Below are positions 46,688 through 59,699 of a DNA stretch of 64,000 bases, piece after piece. The position numbers and the translations under genes are program-made. Positions within the stretch are counted from its first letter, which is position 1. Every line of letters begins with the position of its first letter. This stretch comes from Geosiphon pyriformis (lineage: Eukaryota; Glomeromycota; Glomeromycetes; Archaeosporales; Geosiphonaceae): assembly GCA_016748015.1 (NCBI GenBank), contig JAAOMT010000590.1:125107-189106 (forward strand). Direction: 5' to 3'. The notes beneath the pieces are model-generated. The model ran no database searches, was not told where the DNA came from, and was given only the letters and a program-made list of their open reading frames with translations.

Positions 46688-49600
46688 AATAACAGCAAAC
46701 AAATTATCCAGGTTTTCTGCAGAAAGTAACTGGATTATAAAAATTTTATTATTCGGAATGAAAAGAGAACGTTAAAAGGATATCGAAAGAACCTTTTATG
46801 AAAAAAGTAAATATTATACAGCACTTTATATTTCCCCCCCCCCTTCCCCACCGCAAAATAGTTAGAAAGTTTATTAATTTTAAGCTATTTTAAACTTAAT
46901 CTCAAGAATCTATTTAATTTTTATTCAATTAAAATTTATTATTTAACTATTTTACATTGTCAAATTTTAAAATAATTTGATTTTTTTGATTTTTTAAACT
47001 TGAAATTTTAATTCTACTTGTTAATTACACATAATAAAAAAATAAAATTTAATAATTAAAACAACAATAATAATAATAATACTAATTTTTTATTCAAAAC
47101 AATATGTAAACTAATTATTATAATGCAAAAAAAAAATTATAAACTATTTTTAAATTTTAAATTGTGTTAATAAAAATATATGTTTAAATTTTTAAAAATA
47201 TAACAAATTTAATTGTTATTAGATTAAATTATTAGATTAAATTATTAAATTAAATATGTTTGTTTTAAATTTAATTTTTTTTATTAATAATTTTAATATC
47301 ATACTATAAAATAATAATAATAATAATAATAATAAAAATAATAAGTTATTAAATTAGCATAAAATTATTTTAATAATTTAATTTGTATAAAAAAACACAA
47401 ATATAATTAATATAATAATTAGATTATACAATATTTCAAATTATATAACATTGAAATATTTACCAAAATATTTTAAAAATATTTAATAATTTCCTAAAAT
47501 AATTTTAGATTTATTAAAATATTAACCAAAAAAAAATGTTAAAACTCGAAATAATATTATAATTAAATATATAAAAAAAAGAATTTCTCTTTAAAAAAAT
47601 ATATTCTATTAGATATAAAATTAGTTATTTTATTAAAAATTTTATATAAAAATTTTTTAAATATTTTTTTTAATAGAGTTTTTAATGTAAAAACAAAATT
47701 TACTAATTTATAATAATATACTATTGTTTTTTAGAGCTGTTAAAACTGTTTTTATTTTTAATAATAAAATAAAATATTAAAATTTTTTGTAAATTAAAAA
47801 AATATTATTGTTTTTTATAATATATATATAAAATTAAGTTTATAAATCTTTTATTTTTGTTGTATAACTTTTGAAATTAGCAAATTAATTTCTTAAATTA
47901 ATAATTAAACTTGATTTTTTTTTAGTTTTCTAATAATTTTTAATAAAAATATATTATTATTATTTTTAAAAAACTTATAATTTTGTTATTATTAAAATTA
48001 ATATTTTATAAAATATTATTTTTATAAATATTAATTGATAATTTGCTATAAAATAATTAATATTAAATATAAAAATATGACGTTTATTTAATTAGTAAAA
48101 AATTTTTAAGTATAAATACCAATTTTGGTTCTTATAATTATTATTAAACATGTAAAACTTACTTTTAAAAACTATTTTTTTGCTTATAAAAAATATAATA
48201 TTACCTAATTTACACTATAGTTTTTATGCTTGTAATTATTAAGTACCTTTGTAATTAGAAAATAACAATACTACTTTTTTATTTATCCTATAACAACTCT
48301 ATATATATGTTAACAATATGTTCAATCAATATTAATTTATTATAACAGTTATTCAAAATAAAAAAAAATTATTACAACCAAAATTTATTTGTATTAATAA
48401 ATTTTTCCAACTTTATCTTAAATAATTAATAATATATATTGTAATATTGTTGAAAAAAAAACAATATACTCTAAACTAACTGCTTTTAGTATTAATAATA
48501 ATAATATAGTTAAAAAACTATTAATTGGAGTTATATTCAGATTTATTTTTTTTAAGATTGAAAAAAATATAGTGATTGAAAAAAATATAATAGTTGTATT
48601 AACAATTAAGACTTTTGAAACTAATAACTTTATTTTATTTGTGTTAACAAAAAAGATCAAAGAACTTTAACACTATAATAAATAAATAATAATACATTTA
48701 TTTTTGATTTTTACAAAAGAAAAAATATATTGTAATATTATAAAAATCAATTAGCTAATAGTATTTAAAACAAAATTGGCATTATAATACATATAGATAA
48801 CACAATACTATTTAGTTATAAGTATTTATTGGTTCAACACATAATATTAAACAATAAGATACTTTTAAATCTTACTTATACTTTAAGTAAATAGACTAAT
48901 TTCTATAAAATAGAATATATATTCAAACAACAAATTAGAAGACACAAAATAGCAACAAATTTATTAATTAATTGGCAAAATATGTTTATACTTTAATAAA
49001 TTAAGACAATTCAATAATAAAATTTTATTTTATACTTAATATAATATATTTATCTATCTATAAAATAAATAAATAAAAATTTTGTGCTTAAAGAACAATA
49101 TTAAGAGCATGTAAATACACTAATATAACACCATATCCTAGAAATAATAATGAAAAAAAGGTTTAGAATTAATTAGAAAATTATTATATAGTTAAAACTA
49201 AATATTTATATCTTAATTTACACAAAAATTTAATTATTATTAATAATTAAGAATAAAAAAATATTTTTTAGAACAGCTTTCAAAATGCTTTTAAATTTAA
49301 TAAATATAGTCTGAATAATAAAATTCAAATTTTATCTATTATAGTGAATTAATTTATTTATACAAAACTTTATAAGAAATTTCAAGTTAATTTGAAGAAT
49401 TGAAAATAAAAAAACAAAAAAAAACTTATTACATATTATTATAATTAAATTGGTTTAAACACAATAAATCTTGTATAAAAACATAATTAATTATATAGAT
49501 CTGATATATTACCAATTAAAAATTTAAAAAGAATTGTTTATAGAATAATTAAAATTAAAGAAACACAATTTTTAATCTTTTTTCAAGATAAAAATAATGT

Positions 49601-50317
49601 TACACAGAGCTTATATCAAGTTAATACTAAAACTAAAGTTTTGATTTCTTATATATAAGATTAAAAAAAGACACTATAAACAAAATTCAAAGAAAAGTAT
49701 TCAAATAAAATGTAATAAACTATTTTTATAACACATTTGCCAAATTGTACTTATATTTAATATTGTTAGAATTTGAGAGAATATTACATTATTTACAATA
49801 AATATGGCTTTGAAATATTTAAAAATCTATTAGCTTTTTATAATAAATATTCATGATAAAAAAAGTTTTGATATGTTAATTTTAATGATAAATAAAAAAA
49901 AACTGATTAAATAAATTATAAACATAATATATTATTATCTAATAAAATTCCATAATATTACAAATTAAAAATCTGTTTTGCCATTTTAAAAAAATTTTAA
50001 GCATCATTTATGTATTAAATCAAATAGAAAAGCATTATATAATAATTGTATTAATTATTGTTTATTATTTGCTTTTGAAAAATACTAATAATTGTATTGT
50101 TTACAATATTAAAATTTTTTTAAATTTTTTAAATTTTTTGATTTTATAAAAAAATGTATTAATAATATGTATTATCTATAATTATTAGAAATACAGAAAA
50201 AACTAAAATACTTTTTTGCTTATTATGCTTAAAAATATTACTTAAATAAATAATATAAAGCCTTTTTAGCCAATTTCGACTTAGATGGTGTCATTATGAT
50301 TACAGACTATAAGATGC
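46688..50317. other. AT-rich gene desert
   Basis: 3.6 kb without a supportable gene. A C10 run lies at 46,834-46,843 and an (AAT)n tract at about 47,311-47,334. Probably ancient decayed repeats. Confidence 0.65.
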
Positions 50318-51130
50318 TATTACAAGTAATTATTTGAGATGTTAAAACAAATAACAAACTCTTAACTTGGTGCTTAATAGCTGGTAATATTGGTTATTTT
50401 TAAAAATTTTAGAGTTTAAAGGTTTTGATTAAGTTTTTTGTATAATAAACAGAGATTTAATTAATGATTTTTTTCATGATTTTTTTTTAGCATGGTAGCT
50501 AGTTTATTCTGACAATCATGCTTTTTTGGTAAACTATTTTTAAATTTTTACTTTTATTCTCAGGTTTTTTACTAAGCTATCTTTAACATTAAATATTTAG
50601 TGCTTAATTCTTTTAATCAATTAGTAAACAACAAAGAAACAAAACAAAAGAAAAATAAAATAAAATAAAAGAAAATAAGAAAAAAAAATAAGAAATTAAT
50701 ATCCTGTTAATAATTATAATTAAGAGCTATTGGTCCAATGTGATTAAGTATTGAATTTTATTAACATAAAGTATTGATAGTAAATAAATAATTAATATTT
50801 TTTAGTCAAGTAATAATAATATAAATTGAATAGTAATTAGAAATTTTATTAATATTGATAGATTTTCATTTCAATTTATAGAAAATTATCTTTTGAAGAA
50901 AAAGTAATAGAATTCTAAATTCTATTAAATTTTGAATACTTTTTTGCTTTTAATACTCTTATTATATATACATAATTTGTATTATATAGTATTTTTAAAA
51001 AATTCTACAATTTTCCAAAAAAATCTTGGAATTCTGCAATTTCTAAAGTAAATCCTGGAATTTTTTATTTTACTATGTTTATTTCTAATTGGCTATTTTA
51101 TCTATTATTATAATTGTTAATTTTTATGAA
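50318..51130 (-). repeat. LTR-like 3' end of the first gypsy relic
   Basis: The reverse complement aligns with 58,9xx-59,656. Shared words: AAAAGATA.TTTTCTATAA, CCAATAGCTCTT.AT.ATAA.TATTAA, TTTACTAATTGATTAAA, AATTAAGCA, TTTATTATACAAA.AACTTA, and AAACACCAAGTTATGAGTTTG-like (GCACCAAGTTAAGAG here) followed by TTGTTATTTGTTT. Homology ends near 50,318. A purine-rich AAAAAAAGAGAA just upstream (about 51,140) could be the polypurine tract, which sets the other end. Confidence 0.7.
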
Positions 51131-51859
51131 TAATATTATTCTCTTTTTTTAATATTGAACTCTATCAAAATCTCCTAAATTTCCTAAATTTCTTTTTTGG
51201 ATTAGCTTTATAACTTTTTTCTCAAGAATTACTTGGGCAATATTGGTTTGTAATTCTTCAAATTGAATATTGGTAATTTTTTCCAATTGGTTGATGATTA
51301 CCATGTTTATTGTTGAATGTAACAGAATTTCTGAATAGTCTTAAAACCCTGTTTGTAACTAGTATATTATTTGTGCTTATGTAAATAGATTGTTTTTTTT
51401 ACAAATTGTTTAAATTGTTGTAATATTGTTGTACTAAACATCTATTTTGTTTTATCTGTATATAAGTTTTGAATATTGAGTTTTTCTCTCAAGTAATAAT
51501 AACAAAAAGTTTCTTAAAAATTATTGTGTTTACTATTTTTAATTTTCTTCTATTAACTCTTTATATAATACTATTGTCTTTGGTATTTCTATAAATATTT
51601 TTATTTTTGCTATTATATTTTTTACTATATTTTTATATCTTCTGTATACTCTATATTGTATTTTATATTAGGGCGTTTTTTTTTCTGTATATTAAATAGT
51701 TTATTGATTGATTGTAATTTTCATGTTTAGTTTTTGATGTTTGATTAATTAAAATAGTTGTTGAACTAGTGAGTGAATATCATTAGTAATTTTCATTTTT
51801 CTATTTACTTTTGTCACTTGTATTAATTTTTTATATATTGTTTTTGTAGATTAATTTGA

Positions 51860-53150
51860 CATGTTTGTATTAATAATTATGATTGGTTCTAAATCTTGTG
51901 GAATTTTATCTGGTTAAACTAGTATTTATTGTACTTTTAATTGTAAAATATTATTGGTAAATAATAATACTATATTGTGATATGGTTTTAGTCAATTTTT
52001 ATGTACTGCTTTAGTTAAGATTTTGTTATTTTATCTTAATTTATAAGCTCTATTTTCTAAAATTTTTTCAATATGAAATGATTTATTTCATTTAAAGTCA
52101 AATTTTCCACTTCATTGTTTTTCCACTTTGGTATGATGTAAGAGTACTTTGTTTTTAATTCCGAATTTAACTGATTTATTTAATAGCTGATTATTATGTT
52201 ATTTTTTTTTGTTTGTAACTTTTGTATATTATTAGTTGCTTTTTGTCTTTTGTTTTTTAAAGTTTTTATTAAATTGTATGTTCTTTGGAAGTTGGTTTTT
52301 GTTATTAGTTTTGTTAAATATGTGTTAATATCTATTTCAACTAATAATATTGCTGTTTTACCATAAATAAGTTCAAATAGTATTGCTTATATGGTATTTT
52401 GCTTCATTGTCTAATAAATAAATAATACTAATAATATAAACAAATCCTATTTGTCTTGGTTTTCTTAACTGATCTTAACTATTATTTTACACAATGTTTT
52501 GTTGGACTTTTCAATTAAGCTATTTGTTTATAGATAATATAGTGATAATAATAGTCTCTTAGTTCCAAATTTTTGACTTAATTTTGTTAATGTTTTGTTT
52601 ACAAAATGAGTTCTTTGGTTTGATAATAATTTTTTTGAACATTTATGTTAATAAATTAAATTTTGGTAGACAAATTCGGTTATAGATTCTGTATCTGCTC
52701 TTTGAATTGCTTTTATTTTTGGCCATTTTATGAGATAGTTTATGATTACTGTTATATATCTATTATTTTTGCTGATAATAGTTAAGGATCTTATTAAGTT
52801 AATTTTAATTTAATCAAATAGTTGTTCTACTTTAATTGGTTTTAGTAATTTACTGAGTCTTATTTCTTCTTTTTTTTAATAAGTATCACAATTTCAAATA
52901 TATTAGATAATATCTAAATATATAAATAGTCAATAGTATTTTTTTCTGGTTTTTTTTATGGTTGTTTCTTTATGAAAATGTTCTGCTGTCAGATTTGAAT
53001 ACATGTTAAATAGTATTATTTCTTTCTCTGATTCTATAATTACTCTAAGTGGCTGGTCTTGATCTTTTCTGTTTTTCTAATATAATATATTTTGGTAAGT
53101 GATAAAGTATTTTGATTGTTGTTTTATGTTGGTTTGTTTTTTTTGAGATA
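51860..53150 (-). pseudogene. Integrase relic of the first gypsy element
   Basis: Readings on the minus strand: NCDTY (end of the HHCC zinc finger), the core with NNRYITVIINYLIKWPKIKA, LLSNQRTHFVN and TNSLIEKSNKTLC, then the C-terminal ENRAYKLR...NKILTKAVH and LKPYH. The first two catalytic Asp of the DDE triad read Asn (INY for IDY; SNQ for SDQ), while the Glu is kept. In-frame stops throughout. Confidence 0.85.
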
Positions 53151-53399
53151 ATTTTTAAATTGTTGAGTATTGATATAATGTTAAAGTTGTTAATATTTTG
53201 TGTATTTATATTTTGTTATATTTTTGGATTAAAATGTTTTAGATTTGTTTTATTTATAATAAACTGTCAGTATTTCTGTTTTTTTTTCTTTTTATAATAT
53301 ACAGTATTATTAAATAGTAATAGTTTTATTTTCTATCTTACATAGTAATTATTTCCAAATTTTTGCTTCTGAATTGATGTCAATTTCTTGTGGTTAATG

Positions 53400-53690
53400 T
53401 ACACATCAAACTTTTAACTTAAGTATTTTTTTATTTAATGATAGCCTAATAGATAGCTAAGTATTCTAATACTAAAGTTCTATAATTCTTCTAAGCTGAA
53501 CTTAAACTTTAGCTGGCATATGCCACTGAATATTCTCATTTATTTGCTTTTTTTGTAATAGTACAGCTTCCAATACTTGGCTGGATGCATCAGTAATAAT
53601 AATAAATGGCTTGCTGTAATCTAAATAAATTAGTATTAAAGCCTGAATAGGCTTTTTTTTCAAGATATTAAAAGCTTCTTGTTGGGTTTC
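53400..53690 (-). pseudogene. RNase H relic of the first gypsy element
   Basis: YKWTETQQEAFNILKKKPI, then LDYSKPFIIITDASSQ and EAVLLQKKQINEN: the start of a gypsy RNase H with the TDAS motif intact. Downstream is interrupted by stops. Confidence 0.85.
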
Positions 53691-53699
53691 AGTCCATTT

Positions 53700-54480
53700 A
53701 TATTTAATATTCTTTGCTTAGAGCTGGTAAAATAGTTAAGCCAGTTTGGAAAAGTTTTGGATAAAGTGGCAATAGTATTTAGTAAATCTCAAGAATGTTC
53801 TTAATTTTGTAAGATTTGTTGATATTAGAAAGTTTTTGATTATTTCAATCTTGTTTAAATCTGTTTTGATGTTGTTTTTGCTTATAACATGTTTCAAAAA
53901 CTTGAATTCAGTTTTTTTAAAGAAACATTTGATAGCATTTAACTTTAGTCTGGCTTTTTTTAACCTTTTAAATACTTGTTGAAGATAGTATAGACAGTTA
54001 TTGAATGTCTTAAAAAATACATTGGTGTTATTTAAATAGACTACTACTAATTTTTATGGTAATTTTGTGTAGACAATTTTTATAAGCTATTAAAAGGTGG
54101 TTGGAGCATTGGTTAAGCCAAAAAACATAACATTAAATTCAAAATTCACTTCTCTGATAATGAATGCCATCTTCTTTTTGTTAACTAAATTCATGACTAC
54201 TTGTCAATATTTACTATCTAAATCTAATATTAAAACTATTTCTTTTTTTTGAAAGCATTGAATAACTCCTGGACCTATGGAGTTAGATAGCTGTTTCCAT
54301 AAATAATACCATTAAGTTTTTAATAGTCTACACAAAAGTGAATCTTTCCATTTTTTTTCTGGACAAGTACTATTGGTAATGATTATAGATTTATTGATGA
54401 TTGAATTAATCTATTGTCTAATATTCTGTTGATTTTTTGTAAGATAATTTTATAGTTAGTTGGTAGTATTTTGTATGTTC
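53700..54480 (-). pseudogene. Reverse transcriptase relic of the first gypsy element
   Basis: IVLVQKKNGKIHFCVDY, then KLNGIIYGNSYLTP, LILDLDSKY with QVVMNLVNKKKMAFII, FNVMFFGLTNAPTTF, VVVYLNNTNVFFKTF and KCFFKKTEFKFLKHVIS. This is the full Ty3/gypsy RT motif series. The catalytic YLDD reads YLNN. Trp and Arg codons have become stops. Confidence 0.9.
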
Positions 54481-54999
54481 TTTTTTTGATTAGCATTGTA
54501 TCTCCAGTTTTAATTTGGTATTAGATAATATCAATTCTGCCAAATTTATTTTTACTGACAAAAATGTCAATAAAATTTTTAAGTAACATTATGAACTGTA
54601 TACATTAAAATGAGTCTAGATTTTCCAAGTTTATTTGTTTCAATTGTTTTGGTTGTAACAAATAATACTTTTTTCATTTATATATTGTTTGTAATATAAT
54701 ATTTACATATTCACAAAGTTGTGGAAAATTTGGAATATTGGTTGGTAATTGATTTTTAACTTCAATACTTAAGTATTTGATGGTAGTTTTATTTAATATT
54801 TTTATAAGATTTTTAGTTGTATTGTATATTAGAATTTTAATATGTTTGTGAGTTTTGACTAGTATATAAAAATTAATAATGCCAATCTCTCCTAATTTAT
54901 AAATGTTTATTTCAATTATAAAAATCTAGAGTTGATTCTTTATCTTCCTTTCTATAACTAATATATATTAATCATATGATAAAATAAAAATTAATTGAT

Positions 55000-55459
55000 A
55001 AGTAGAAATAATTTCTTTTTTATCAATAATTTTTTTTTCTATTATATTGACTAATATTTTTATTTTATTTATGGATCCAAATTTTTTTATCTCTTTAGCT
55101 GTAATTATTAACTCTTTTCTTATTCCTATTAACACTAATTAAGCTACTTTAATCAATGACAAAAATATTGTTTGTACTATCTTCTTATTTGATTTAATAG
55201 TATATTCTTTTTTGGAATCATTTTGTAGTATTACAATAATATTTTCTATATATTTTGCATTAATTATTTCTTCTTTAATATTAATTTCTTTTTTTGTTAA
55301 ACTAGATCTAAATACTAATTAGACTATTGTCATTGCCAAAATTTCCAGTATTATTTTCAAATCTATACTGAAATATAAATAAAGTTTTAATTTGATGATC
55401 ATTTTTTCTGAATATTTGAGATCAAACTCTGTATTGATATTATGCATGTGTTTTGGCAT
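55000..55459 (-). pseudogene. dUTPase-like domain of the first gypsy element
   Basis: From MPKHMHNINTEFDLKYSEK through SIDLKIILEI, VFRSSLTKKEINIKEEI, INAKYIENIIVILQNDSKK, NKKIVQTIF, and ITAKEIKKFGSINKIK. These correspond to dUTPase motifs 1 (xGFDLR-like), 2 (RSSLA-like), 3 (DAGYxG-like), 4 (IAQxIF-like) and 5 (GFGSTG-like). It is followed without a break in homology by the linker to RT (KIGEIGIINFYILVKTHKH, then IPNFPQLCEYVNI). Confidence 0.75.
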
Positions 55460-56356
55460 AATATTTTTATTATTATTATTATTGAACTATTTAAGTTTCT
55501 GCTCTATTGAAAAATCTGGGAGTGCAATATATTGTTCAAAGTTGTAATTAGAGTTTAAATTATTATTGTTGTTATTGTTATTTTGAATAGTATTAGGACT
55601 GTTATTGTTATTATCATTAGAGTCTAAATTGTAATTAAATTTTAATTAATGATGTTATCAATATCAATCATTGTCTTATATTAATAATATGGCTTTTTTT
55701 AATATTATAAGTGCTATTGGTTATAATAATATGGTATATATAATTAAAGACCTATCTAATAGAAAGACCACTGGCTTGTCAAATATAATAAATAAACTAT
55801 AAAAACATTATAACATATTAGTACTTTTAATGCTTTTGAATATTCTAAACTTTTATTTGATGTGTGAGTCTGTGTTTTAGTCATAAAAAAAGCCTGAATA
55901 TTAATAATTCTTAAACTATATGAATGAGAAAATATTTTAACTAATACTAAACTAATTGCTCTTATTAAAATTATTTAAAAGATTTTTTTAAGATACTTTT
56001 TAACCAGATTTCATTAACTTACAATAAATTTAATATTCTTTATAATGACAATTTTTCTGTATTGAAAAATATTACTATGCAGTTTTTTATCTTTACAGTA
56101 AACTTAATGGTTAAAAATATTAGAAAAGAGTCATAAACTTTGGCTAGTCCTATAAGACATGTAAAAAAAAACTTATAACTTTGTTAAATAACACTATTTA
56201 AGAGATAATTTAATTTATATCAAAATATGTGAATAATTCATTAAGTTCTCTGGAAGTATTTATAATGATAGAATCAATTAAGTTATAATAGACTATAAAC
56301 TTAATAATAAATACTAAGTATATGATGGGCTGAACTAGAGTAAGATTTTCTTTTTT

Positions 56357-57462
56357 TTGTTTTGGAGAATTTTCTATAATCCTTTTTTGTGTAAAATCAA
56401 AAGACAAAAAAGTTTGTGTAACTACTGTATTGATATTAAGTTTGTTGCCAAAACTAACAGGCTAAAAAACCAGAGTAGTTTGTTTTTATACTTAGCAGTT
56501 GATGTCTTTGTTGATAACACAATTTGGATGAAAAGTAGTTAGATTGATACTCAGCACATTTTGGACTTGACAAGTGAATTTTTTGAATTAAATAATATTT
56601 CAATAAACAATGAAAAAACAGTAGCCATTCTTATTAATTAGAGAATTAAAGATGCCTTACTATTAATAAGTAATTTACTGATATCTATTGTAAAAAAAAA
56701 GAATCTTACAGATATCTTGGCATTTTTTGTTTTTGGAAAGGTTTGTTCAAACCCAGTTTGATAAAAATCTATTCAAATATTAAGTTTTTTATTAATTTGG
56801 TTTTAAAAAAAGCTATCTTAAACAAGCAATTTCTTTATTTAGTCTTAGCTGTGCTGTAGTTCATAATTAGTTATAAGACTTAATTTAGTTTTATTACTAA
56901 AAATGTATGCAATAAATAGGATATGTTAAATAAGAAAGATTTAAGAATAAAAGCTGGCCTGCCAAGAAATTTTTCTAATGAAACTCTTCATCATATATTA
57001 TTATATAGTTTAAAGTTTTTTGAGCAAATACAAACTAAGAATAAGGTGGTTTTTGTGTTAAATTTTTTGAATATTAATAAAATTCTTGGTTATTTGTTTA
57101 ATTATAAGTGTTTAGATCTGCAGATTCTAAGTTGGTTTCCTATTTACTCTTTATACTGTTTTGTAAAGCTAAAGATTAGTTCAGTTAATAATTTTCTGGC
57201 CAGTATAATTAAGATTTTTTTAGATTGTAATATTTTCTTTAATAATAATCTTCTGTTTGTATTTTATTTGTTTGGTAGCACTTTAATATCTTTTGTTTTA
57301 AAATATTTAATGTTTTATAAAATTTTCACTTACTTAAAAAGTTTGGTATCACTTTTGTTAACCAATTGTATGATAATAAAAGATCAGTCTTTAATTAAAA
57401 AAGTTTTTGCTATTAAAAAAAGCTTAATTCTAAAGGCCTTGTTCTTATTTGGTTCAAATTGA
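56357..57462 (+). pseudogene. LINE reverse transcriptase C-terminal part
   Basis: Open segments 56,357-56,542 and 56,923-57,462 carry the palm end (FVDNT, with the second catalytic Asp read as Asn) and the thumb/connector region. SYRYLGIFCFWKGLFKPSL bridges them, with stops in between. Confidence 0.8.
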
Positions 57463-57590
57463 CATGTAATTTTTTGGTTAAATTTGCATCTTTTTCTTCT
57501 GTTGGATCATTTAATACTAGCTCTTGATCTTTAAATATTTGTAATACCAGCAATATTTCTGGAATAATACAGTATCTCTCTGATATTAGT

Positions 57591-58127
57591 TTGAGTATTA
57601 TTAATATTTACACAAATGGGTCATTGAAGAACTTAGACACACATAGAATAGAATATAGTACAGCTGTATTTTTCTCTAATTTGAATGTAAATATTGGTGT
57701 TGAAGTTGATAGTTTAGTGTTCTTTACAATGGTAAAATTACAGACAATTGTTTTGGTTTTGAAGTGTGTTCTTGCTTGTAGTTCTGTTGTAATATATTTA
57801 GAAAGTCAAGCTGCTTTAGATATCTGTAATACAAAGTTGAAAATGGTTTTACCAGATTTTTGCAACAATTGCTGAATAGAAAGACATAGTGTTGTAAACT
57901 TTATTAGAAACAAAGGGCTAGATATCTTTTTGTTTAAGATTAAAGAGCATTTGAGTGTTTTGGGCAATAAATATGCTAATAAGCTGGCTAATTTGGTTTT
58001 ATATTCAAATTTAATGCTTTCTGTTTGTATTAAAGAGAAATTTATTAGAGCTAATAAAGTGGTAATATCTGAAAATGTTTGTTATTTTACTTGTGAAGTT
58101 TTTAAAACTGTTTATTGTGCTTGTTAA
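57591..58127 (+). pseudogene. LINE RNase H domain
   Basis: IYTNGSLKNLDTHRIEYSTA, then AVFFSNLNVNIGV, KLQTIVLVLKCV, VVIYLESQAALDIC and IKEHLSVLGNKYANKLA. The RNase H fold is clear, but the first Asp reads Asn (TNGSL for TDGSL) and the ExLQAI Glu reads Lys (VKLQTI). Confidence 0.8.
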
Positions 58128-58763
58128 AAAGTTGGTTTTGGCTCTGGCATTATTAATAAAAGCATAATTGGAGATGTAAATTGGGTTTAAACTTTCTTTC
58201 TTTGGCATTTTGACTCCTATATGGCAGCTGGTTTCATAAATAAATCCACTGCCAGTTTATAATTATATTTCATGAAGACTTTACACTATCATTTGCCAAT
58301 CACTGTTTAAAAGCATTTGTATAATAGAAAATATTCTAGTGTGTTGTGCTTTTATTGTAGAGAGATAAAAAGTTTTGACCATTTTTTTACATATCTAATT
58401 AACTCTACTGCTTATAAAAATCTGCTTAAATTATATTTGGTACAATAAAGTACCATATTGAATTTGGGCTTGCCATCATTTTATGTATTATAGATGTTTT
58501 CTTTGTGTGTTTCTAATATTATTGTATATATTGTTTTGTGTAAAAGTTTTATGTTTAAAGAATAATACTTAAAGGCTGTGTTTGTTTTTGATGGTGTTAA
58601 AATTGCCAGTGCTAAAGTTATTAATTTTGTGTATAGTTTAGAGTTGGCTCATTAGTGTTACTTATAAAAAAATACAAAGATAAAAACTGAAAAAACATAT
58701 AAAAAAATAGACCAATAGAAAAATAGTATTTAGTACATAAACACAATATTAAAAAAACTATAA

Positions 58764-58895
58764 CACATTGCTTAGCAATATGCATATTGTTAGCAAATTA
58801 TGGCATACTACTTAGCAATATAAACAATATTAGTAAATTAAAACACAATTCTTAGCAATATAAGTAATATCAATAAATTAGAACACATTGTTTAA
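58764..58895. repeat. 40-bp tandem repeat, 3.3 units
   Basis: Units at 58,764, 58,804 and 58,844 and a partial one at 58,884. Each begins CACA or CATA and contains CTTAGCAATAT...AT.TTAG.AAATTA. The period is exactly 40 bp. Confidence 0.85.
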
Positions 58896-58909
58896 AAAAA
58901 TATAAGATC

Positions 58910-59656
58910 TTATAAAACAAAAAATATGTATTTATAGCAAGAGTATTAGAAACAAAAAAAACAAAAAAAACAGAATTCATTTCAGAATTAATATTTACAA
59001 TTAATTAATTATTTTATATTCCTTTCTTTAAAAAGATAGTTTTCTATAACTTAAAGTAGAATTCAATCACATATCAATAAAAATATTAATTATCATCTGA
59101 ATCTATGTTATTGTTATTTAATTAAGGAATATTAATCATTTCCACTCTATTAATTCTTCATGTTGATAGAATTCAATATATAACTACACTAAACCAATAG
59201 CTCTTGATCATAACTATTAATAGAATACTAGTTTTTTATTTTTTTTTTATTTTTTTTTTATTTTCTTTATCTTTCTTTTATTGTTTTGTTAATTTACTAA
59301 TTGATTAAAGAGATTAAGCATTGAATAATTTAACATTAAAAATAGCCTAATAAAAAATTCAGAAATAAGAATAGAGAACTTGAAAATTAAGGATAGCTTA
59401 CTGGAAAGACATGACTGTTAAAATAAACTAGTTACCATGTTAAAAAATAAAATTTGATGAAATAATCATTCTAAAAAGCTACTAAAACAATTATTAAATC
59501 TCTGTCTATTATACAAAGAACTTAGCCAAAATCCTCAAATTAACCAAAACTTTTAGAGTACAAAAACTATTAAATATTATCAATATTACTAAGCTATTAA
59601 ACACCAAGTTATGAGTTTGTTATTTGTTTCTACACTTCAAATAAGCATCTGTAATA
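58910..59656 (+). repeat. 5' LTR-like sequence of the second gypsy relic
   Basis: Homologous to the reverse complement of 50,318-51,130. Homology ends at about 59,656, and TGGTGATTCTTGTGAG directly after (59,659) is a possible primer-binding site because it starts with TGG. The left boundary is uncertain. Confidence 0.65.
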
Positions 59657-59699
59657 TTTGGTGATTCTTGTGAGATATAATTCAACAAAGAACTAGCAC

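Larger units (their letters stand above)
50318..55640 (-). mobile_element. Ty3/gypsy LTR retrotransposon relic (first copy, minus strand)
   Basis: On the minus strand, in order: Asn-rich linker, dUTPase-like domain, reverse transcriptase, RNase H, integrase, and an LTR-like end homologous to the plus-strand copy at 58.9-59.7 kb. RT before RNase H before integrase is the Ty3/gypsy order. gag and protease are absent because a LINE relic adjoins at 55.66 kb. Frames are interrupted throughout by stops at expected Gln, Arg and Trp positions, and catalytic Asp residues read Asn, so it is inactive. Confidence 0.9.
55660..58763 (+). mobile_element. Non-LTR (LINE) retrotransposon relic
   Basis: Plus strand. 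Reverse transcriptase pieces: LSNRKTTGLSNIINKL, NTKLIALIKII, HKLWLVL, FWRIFYNPFLC and VFVDNTIWMKSS (the FVDD box, now FVDN), then QHILDLTSEFFELNNISIN and KESYRYLGIF, and a thumb/connector segment (AGLPRNFSNETLHHILLYSL). These are followed by an RNase H domain and a C-terminal zinc-ribbon-like VLCFYCREIKSFDHFF. No endonuclease domain is legible, so it is 5'-truncated or adjoins the gypsy relic at 55.65 kb. Many stops and substitutions; inactive. Confidence 0.85.
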
